From Saprospiraceae bacterium (GTDB lineage: Bacteria; Bacteroidota; Bacteroidia; Chitinophagales; Saprospiraceae), in assembly GCA_007128085.1 (NCBI GenBank), contig SKYC01000151.1:1-8459 (forward strand): 8,459 bases of DNA. The letters run 5' to 3'. The translations under genes were made by a program, and so were the position numbers. Below are positions 6,190 to 8,459 of this stretch, piece after piece (the first letter of the stretch is position 1; each line of letters opens with the position of its first letter). Below the pieces are notes generated by a model. It was not told the origin of the DNA. It did no database searches and saw only the letters and a list, made by a program, of their open reading frames with translations.

Positions 6190-7512
6190 TTGAAAACCAA
6201 ATCCATAAAGAAAGATAAGGTCAATGTCATCACCCTCGGTTGCTCAAAAAACCTGGTGGACTCGGAAAATCTGATTTCTCAGCTTAAGGCCGGGCAGGTC
6301 GATGTAGCCCATGAGGAAGTAGATAGCGATGCCGGAACCGTGGTAGTCAACACCTGTGGATTCATAGATCTCGCAAAGGAGGAATCCGTCAATACCATAC
6401 TCGAGTATGCAGAGCACAAAAAAAAGGGACGCATCGAAAAACTTTTTGTCACCGGTTGCCTTTCGGAGAGGTACATGGACGATCTTATGGAGGAAATCCC
6501 TGAGGTAGATGGATTCTTTGGCACCCTGGAATTGCCGGCCCTGTTGAGTCGATTCAATGTCGACTACCGCCACGACCTCATCGGTGAGCGCAGCATAACC
6601 ACTCCTCCACATTACGCTTATTTGAAAATTTCGGAAGGCTGTAACCGAACTTGCAGCTTTTGCGCCATCCCGCTTATGCGTGGAAAACACATCTCCAAAC
6701 CCATAGAGGAACTGGTGGAGGAAACGCGGGGATTGGTCAGAAGAGGGGTGAAGGAAGTCATGTTGATTGCGCAGGAACTCACCTATTACGGTTTGGATTT
6801 ATATAAAAAAAGGAAACTGCCCGAACTCCTGGATGCACTTTCAAAAATAGAAGGGCTTGAGTGGATTCGACTCCACTACGCTTACCCCAACAAATTTCCG
6901 GCCGAGGTATTCACGGTCATGGCGAATAGTCCACGTGTCTGCAACTACCTCGACATTCCCCTTCAACATGCTAGCGACAGCGTATTAAAAGCCATGAAGC
7001 GCCAGACCTCGCGAAAAGAAACCACTGAATTGGTGCGTCTGGCCAGAGAAAAAGTACCGGGGCTCACTCTGCGAACCACTATGATTGTAGGATTTCCCGG
7101 CGAAACCGATGAAGACTTCGAAGCACTTTGCCAGTTTGTCCGCGAAGTAAAATTTGATCGTCTGGGCGTATTTCAATACTCTCATGAAGAAGATACGAGT
7201 GCTTATGAGTTGGTGGACGATGTTCCCCCTGAGATTAAGAGACAAAGGGCAGAGGAATTGATGGAGATTCAAAGAGAAATATCGCTCGAAAAAAACCTGG
7301 CTAAAGAGGGCAAAATCTTCCGGGTTTTGTTCGATCGAAAGGAAGGTAGATACTTCATCGGCAGAACCGAAGGGGATTCCCCTGAAGTAGACAATGAAGT
7401 ATTGGTGGATGCCCGTGAACAATTTGTGCGCATTGGCGATTTTGCTAATGTAAGAATCAAAGAGGCGACAGAATACGACCTGTTCGGTGAAGTGGTAAAA
7501 GACTCTTTTTAG
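6190..7512 (+). CDS. rimO: Ribosomal protein S12 methylthiotransferase (RimO)
   Basis: RimO adds a methylthio group to the conserved aspartate of ribosomal protein S12 by radical SAM chemistry with two iron-sulfur clusters. The 440-aa protein has the N-terminal methylthiotransferase domain with cluster ligands Cys18 (TLGCSKN), Cys56 (NTCGF) and Cys90 (VTGCLSERY). The radical SAM triad is Cys151, Cys155 and Cys158 (EGCNRTCSFC). A C-terminal TRAM domain covers roughly 375-440. LGCSKNLVDSE and the sequence after the triad (IPLMRGKHISKPIEEL) separate RimO from the tRNA enzyme MiaB. The start must be TTG at 6190: an in-frame TAA is at 6181-6183, and the first internal ATG (Met96) would remove all three ligands of the first cluster. 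It follows the helicase gene by 177 nt, and both act on RNA or ribosomes. Confidence 0.96.
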   Translation: MKTKSIKKDKVNVITLGCSKNLVDSENLISQLKAGQVDVAHEEVDSDAGTVVVNTCGFIDLAKEESVNTILEYAEHKKKGRIEKLFVTGCLSERYMDDLMEEIPEVDGFFGTLELPALLSRFNVDYRHDLIGERSITTPPHYAYLKISEGCNRTCSFCAIPLMRGKHISKPIEELVEETRGLVRRGVKEVMLIAQELTYYGLDLYKKRKLPELLDALSKIEGLEWIRLHYAYPNKFPAEVFTVMANSPRVCNYLDIPLQHASDSVLKAMKRQTSRKETTELVRLAREKVPGLTLRTTMIVGFPGETDEDFEALCQFVREVKFDRLGVFQYSHEEDTSAYELVDDVPPEIKRQRAEELMEIQREISLEKNLAKEGKIFRVLFDRKEGRYFIGRTEGDSPEVDNEVLVDAREQFVRIGDFANVRIKEATEYDLFGEVVKDSF

Positions 7513-7516
7513 AAGA

Positions 7517-7548
7517 ATTGAATCCACCCGTTCCGAGACGTAATTTTA
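7517..7548 (+). promoter_or_regulatory. Weak candidate promoter for the membrane protein-msrB pair
   Basis: ATTG (7517-7520) is followed after 20 nt by TAATTTTA (7541-7548), against the consensus TTTG then TAnnTTTG. Each box has one mismatch and the spacing is acceptable. The start point would be near 7555, about 45 nt before the ATG at 7601. Co-transcription with rimO, 88 nt upstream, is an alternative. Confidence 0.3.
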
Positions 7549-7560
7549 CTTGAATACGTC
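7537..7560. repeat. Inverted repeat GACGTA-N12-TACGTC after rimO
   Basis: GACGTA (7537-7542) and TACGTC (7555-7560) are perfect 6-bp arms with a 12-nt spacer, covering the -7 box and predicted start point of the candidate promoter. A second structure follows in the leader: TCTGA-CAA-TCAGA (7572-7584 region), extended by G-U pairs in RNA. Neither resembles an intrinsic terminator. A dimeric repressor site is possible, but 6-bp arms are also expected by chance. Confidence 0.3.
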
Positions 7561-7600
7561 GTACACACATGTCTGACAATCAGATGTAAAACTGTTTATT

Positions 7601-8062
7601 ATGCAGGCAATTGAATATTTAAAAAAACCTCCTTATTTGGCGGTTTCAGCATTTCTTGCCGGATTTTTAATTTCAATACTCGGCTTGATTATGCACTCCT
7701 TCAGCCCGTTGGAGGATACGGGTGTATTCGTCTGGGGTATTTTTGTTTCCATGATATTGATCTACGCCATTTTTAATACCATTTTTCTCTTTCTTTCCGA
7801 GGAAGTGCCTCAATACACCTCGCATTCCATTTATTCATTTCTGGGATTGGGAGTGGCCTGTGTGTTGACCAGTTGGATGTTTACGGGGCAGTCCCTCTAC
7901 CAGGTAGAGGGTTTTCGATCTGTTTTGAGTGTGTTGGGAATTGGGTATACCATATTCCTGGGTATTGGTTTCAGCATCCGCAGGATTGTTGATGTAACGA
8001 CGAAAAGAGACAGTGAAAAACTTAAAAGAGACAGCGATGAAATCGGTCACAACTTATTTTAA
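7601..8062 (+). CDS. Unrecognised four-helix integral membrane protein
   Basis: I do not recognise this 153-aa protein. Hydrophobic segments at about 12-33, 41-66, 76-94 and 106-126 predict four membrane helices. Basic residues at the N-terminus (KK at 8-9) and after the last helix (RR at 127-128, KR at 135-136) suggest both ends are cytoplasmic. Only short loops join the helices, and no catalytic motif, metal-ligand cluster or paired cysteines are apparent. The tail is charged and contains a seven-residue repeat (KRDSEKL, then KRDSDE), possibly a short helix. The ATG at 7601 has no Shine-Dalgarno sequence, and it immediately precedes a typical basic-then-hydrophobic N-terminus. The last 26 nt overlap the msrB start in another frame, so the two are almost certainly translated together. 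A role connected with envelope oxidative damage is only an inference from that overlap. Confidence 0.8.
   Translation: MQAIEYLKKPPYLAVSAFLAGFLISILGLIMHSFSPLEDTGVFVWGIFVSMILIYAIFNTIFLFLSEEVPQYTSHSIYSFLGLGVACVLTSWMFTGQSLYQVEGFRSVLSVLGIGYTIFLGIGFSIRRIVDVTTKRDSEKLKRDSDEIGHNLF
8003..8034 (+). repeat. Direct repeat of an 11-mer, 21 nt apart
   Basis: AAAAGAGACAG occurs at 8003-8013 and again at 8024-8034. The 21-nt offset keeps frame and produces the repeated KRDS in the tail of the membrane protein. The second copy is purine-rich and sits immediately before the msrB ATG, where it may assist ribosome binding. A small tandem duplication is a likely origin. Confidence 0.6.
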
Positions 8063-8459
8063 AGGAATCTTTTTTTTCGGTTCCATTTTGTTGTACTTCA
8101 GTTGCGGAGCACAGGATGCCCCTATTAATTTTGAACCCCACCCTTACGAAATAGAGATATTTGGGGATGTAAAACCGGTAAAAGTTTCGCCCCTGGACAC
8201 CACCGATGGTTACTGGAGGGAAAAACTGGACAACCAATCCTATTACGTATTGAGGGAGGAGGGAACTGAGCGGCCATTTACCGGAAAATACGACGGCTTT
8301 AAGGAAGAAGGGATTTTTTGTTGCAAAGGGTGCGGCCTGCCTCTTTTTGCCTCAGAACACAAATACGATTCAGGAACGGGCTGGCCGAGTTTTTACCAAC
8401 CCCTGGCTCCGGGTGTAATGGGGTATAAAGTGGACGGATCTCTTGGCATGGTTAGAACA
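8037..8459 (+). CDS. msrB: Lipoprotein peptide-methionine (R)-S-oxide reductase (MsrB), 3' truncated by the window
   Basis: MsrB reduces methionine-R-sulfoxide in oxidised proteins. The visible 141 residues begin with a lipoprotein signal: Lys-rich start, hydrophobic core at 11-21, then lipobox YFSC with Cys23, followed by Gly-Ala-Gln. The protein should therefore be lipid-anchored in the envelope. A linker (24-58) leads into the MsrB domain: YYVLREEGTERPFTG (69-83), zinc ligands Cys96 and Cys99 in CKGCGLPLF, and SGTGWPSF (112-119). The second zinc CxxC pair, the catalytic cysteine and the C-terminus lie beyond the window. Thr114 occupies the place of the resolving cysteine seen in E. coli-type MsrB (SGCGWPSF), and an extra Cys95 precedes the zinc motif. 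The ATG at 8037 is the only start that supplies the signal peptide. It overlaps the membrane protein gene by 26 nt. Confidence 0.92.
   Translation, partial: MKSVTTYFKGIFFFGSILLYFSCGAQDAPINFEPHPYEIEIFGDVKPVKVSPLDTTDGYWREKLDNQSYYVLREEGTERPFTGKYDGFKEEGIFCCKGCGLPLFASEHKYDSGTGWPSFYQPLAPGVMGYKVDGSLGMVRT

Noticed and set aside
6244..6690. 148-codon minus-strand open frame within rimO
   Set aside because: It overlies the iron-sulfur ligand region of rimO, which is clearly the coding frame.
6985..7527. 180-codon open frame on the minus strand across the 3' part of rimO
   Set aside because: Antisense shadow of a highly conserved gene; no domain, promoter or neighbour supports it.

Overview
The window looks like chromosomal DNA of a Bacteroidota bacterium, perhaps a Saprospiria-like lineage (the lineage is a guess). 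The evidence is a promoter of the TTTG / TAnnTTTG type, A-rich leaders without clear Shine-Dalgarno sequences, a lipoprotein signal ending in Ser-Cys-Gly, and the sequence style of RimO and the DEAD-box helicase. No mobile element, tRNA, rRNA or CRISPR array is visible, and no gene-free stretch exceeds 300 bases.

Bases 1-57 hold the last 18 codons of a + strand gene, probably GTP cyclohydrolase II (ribA/ribBA). A short hairpin follows, then four arginine-biosynthesis genes on the minus strand. In transcription order these are argB (4577-3747), argD (3754-2564, overlapping argB by 8 nt), a 171-nt gap, argC (2392-1352) and argJ (1346-132, 5 nt after argC). Together they turn glutamate into ornithine through N-acetylated intermediates. 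ArgJ recycles the acetyl group, which makes this the cyclic version of the pathway. The later steps (argF, argG, argH) are not in the window.

The 172-nt region between argB and the divergent helicase gene (4578-4749) is the regulatory centre. It holds a good Bacteroidota promoter for the helicase (4688-4717). It also holds a weaker candidate promoter for argB whose -7 box lies inside an 18-bp palindrome (4614-4631) with the geometry of an ArgR operator.

To the right, on the + strand, are a DEAD-box RNA helicase (4750-6012) and rimO, the ribosomal protein S12 methylthiotransferase (6190-7512). Both must start at TTG. They are followed by an unrecognised four-helix membrane protein (7601-8062) that overlaps by 26 nt a lipoprotein-type methionine sulfoxide reductase B (msrB, 8037 to the window edge, truncated).

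I found no clearly new system. The most useful leads are the arg operator candidate, the pairing of ArgJ with a short acetylglutamate kinase, the overlapping membrane-protein/MsrB pair, and the MsrB cysteine pattern.
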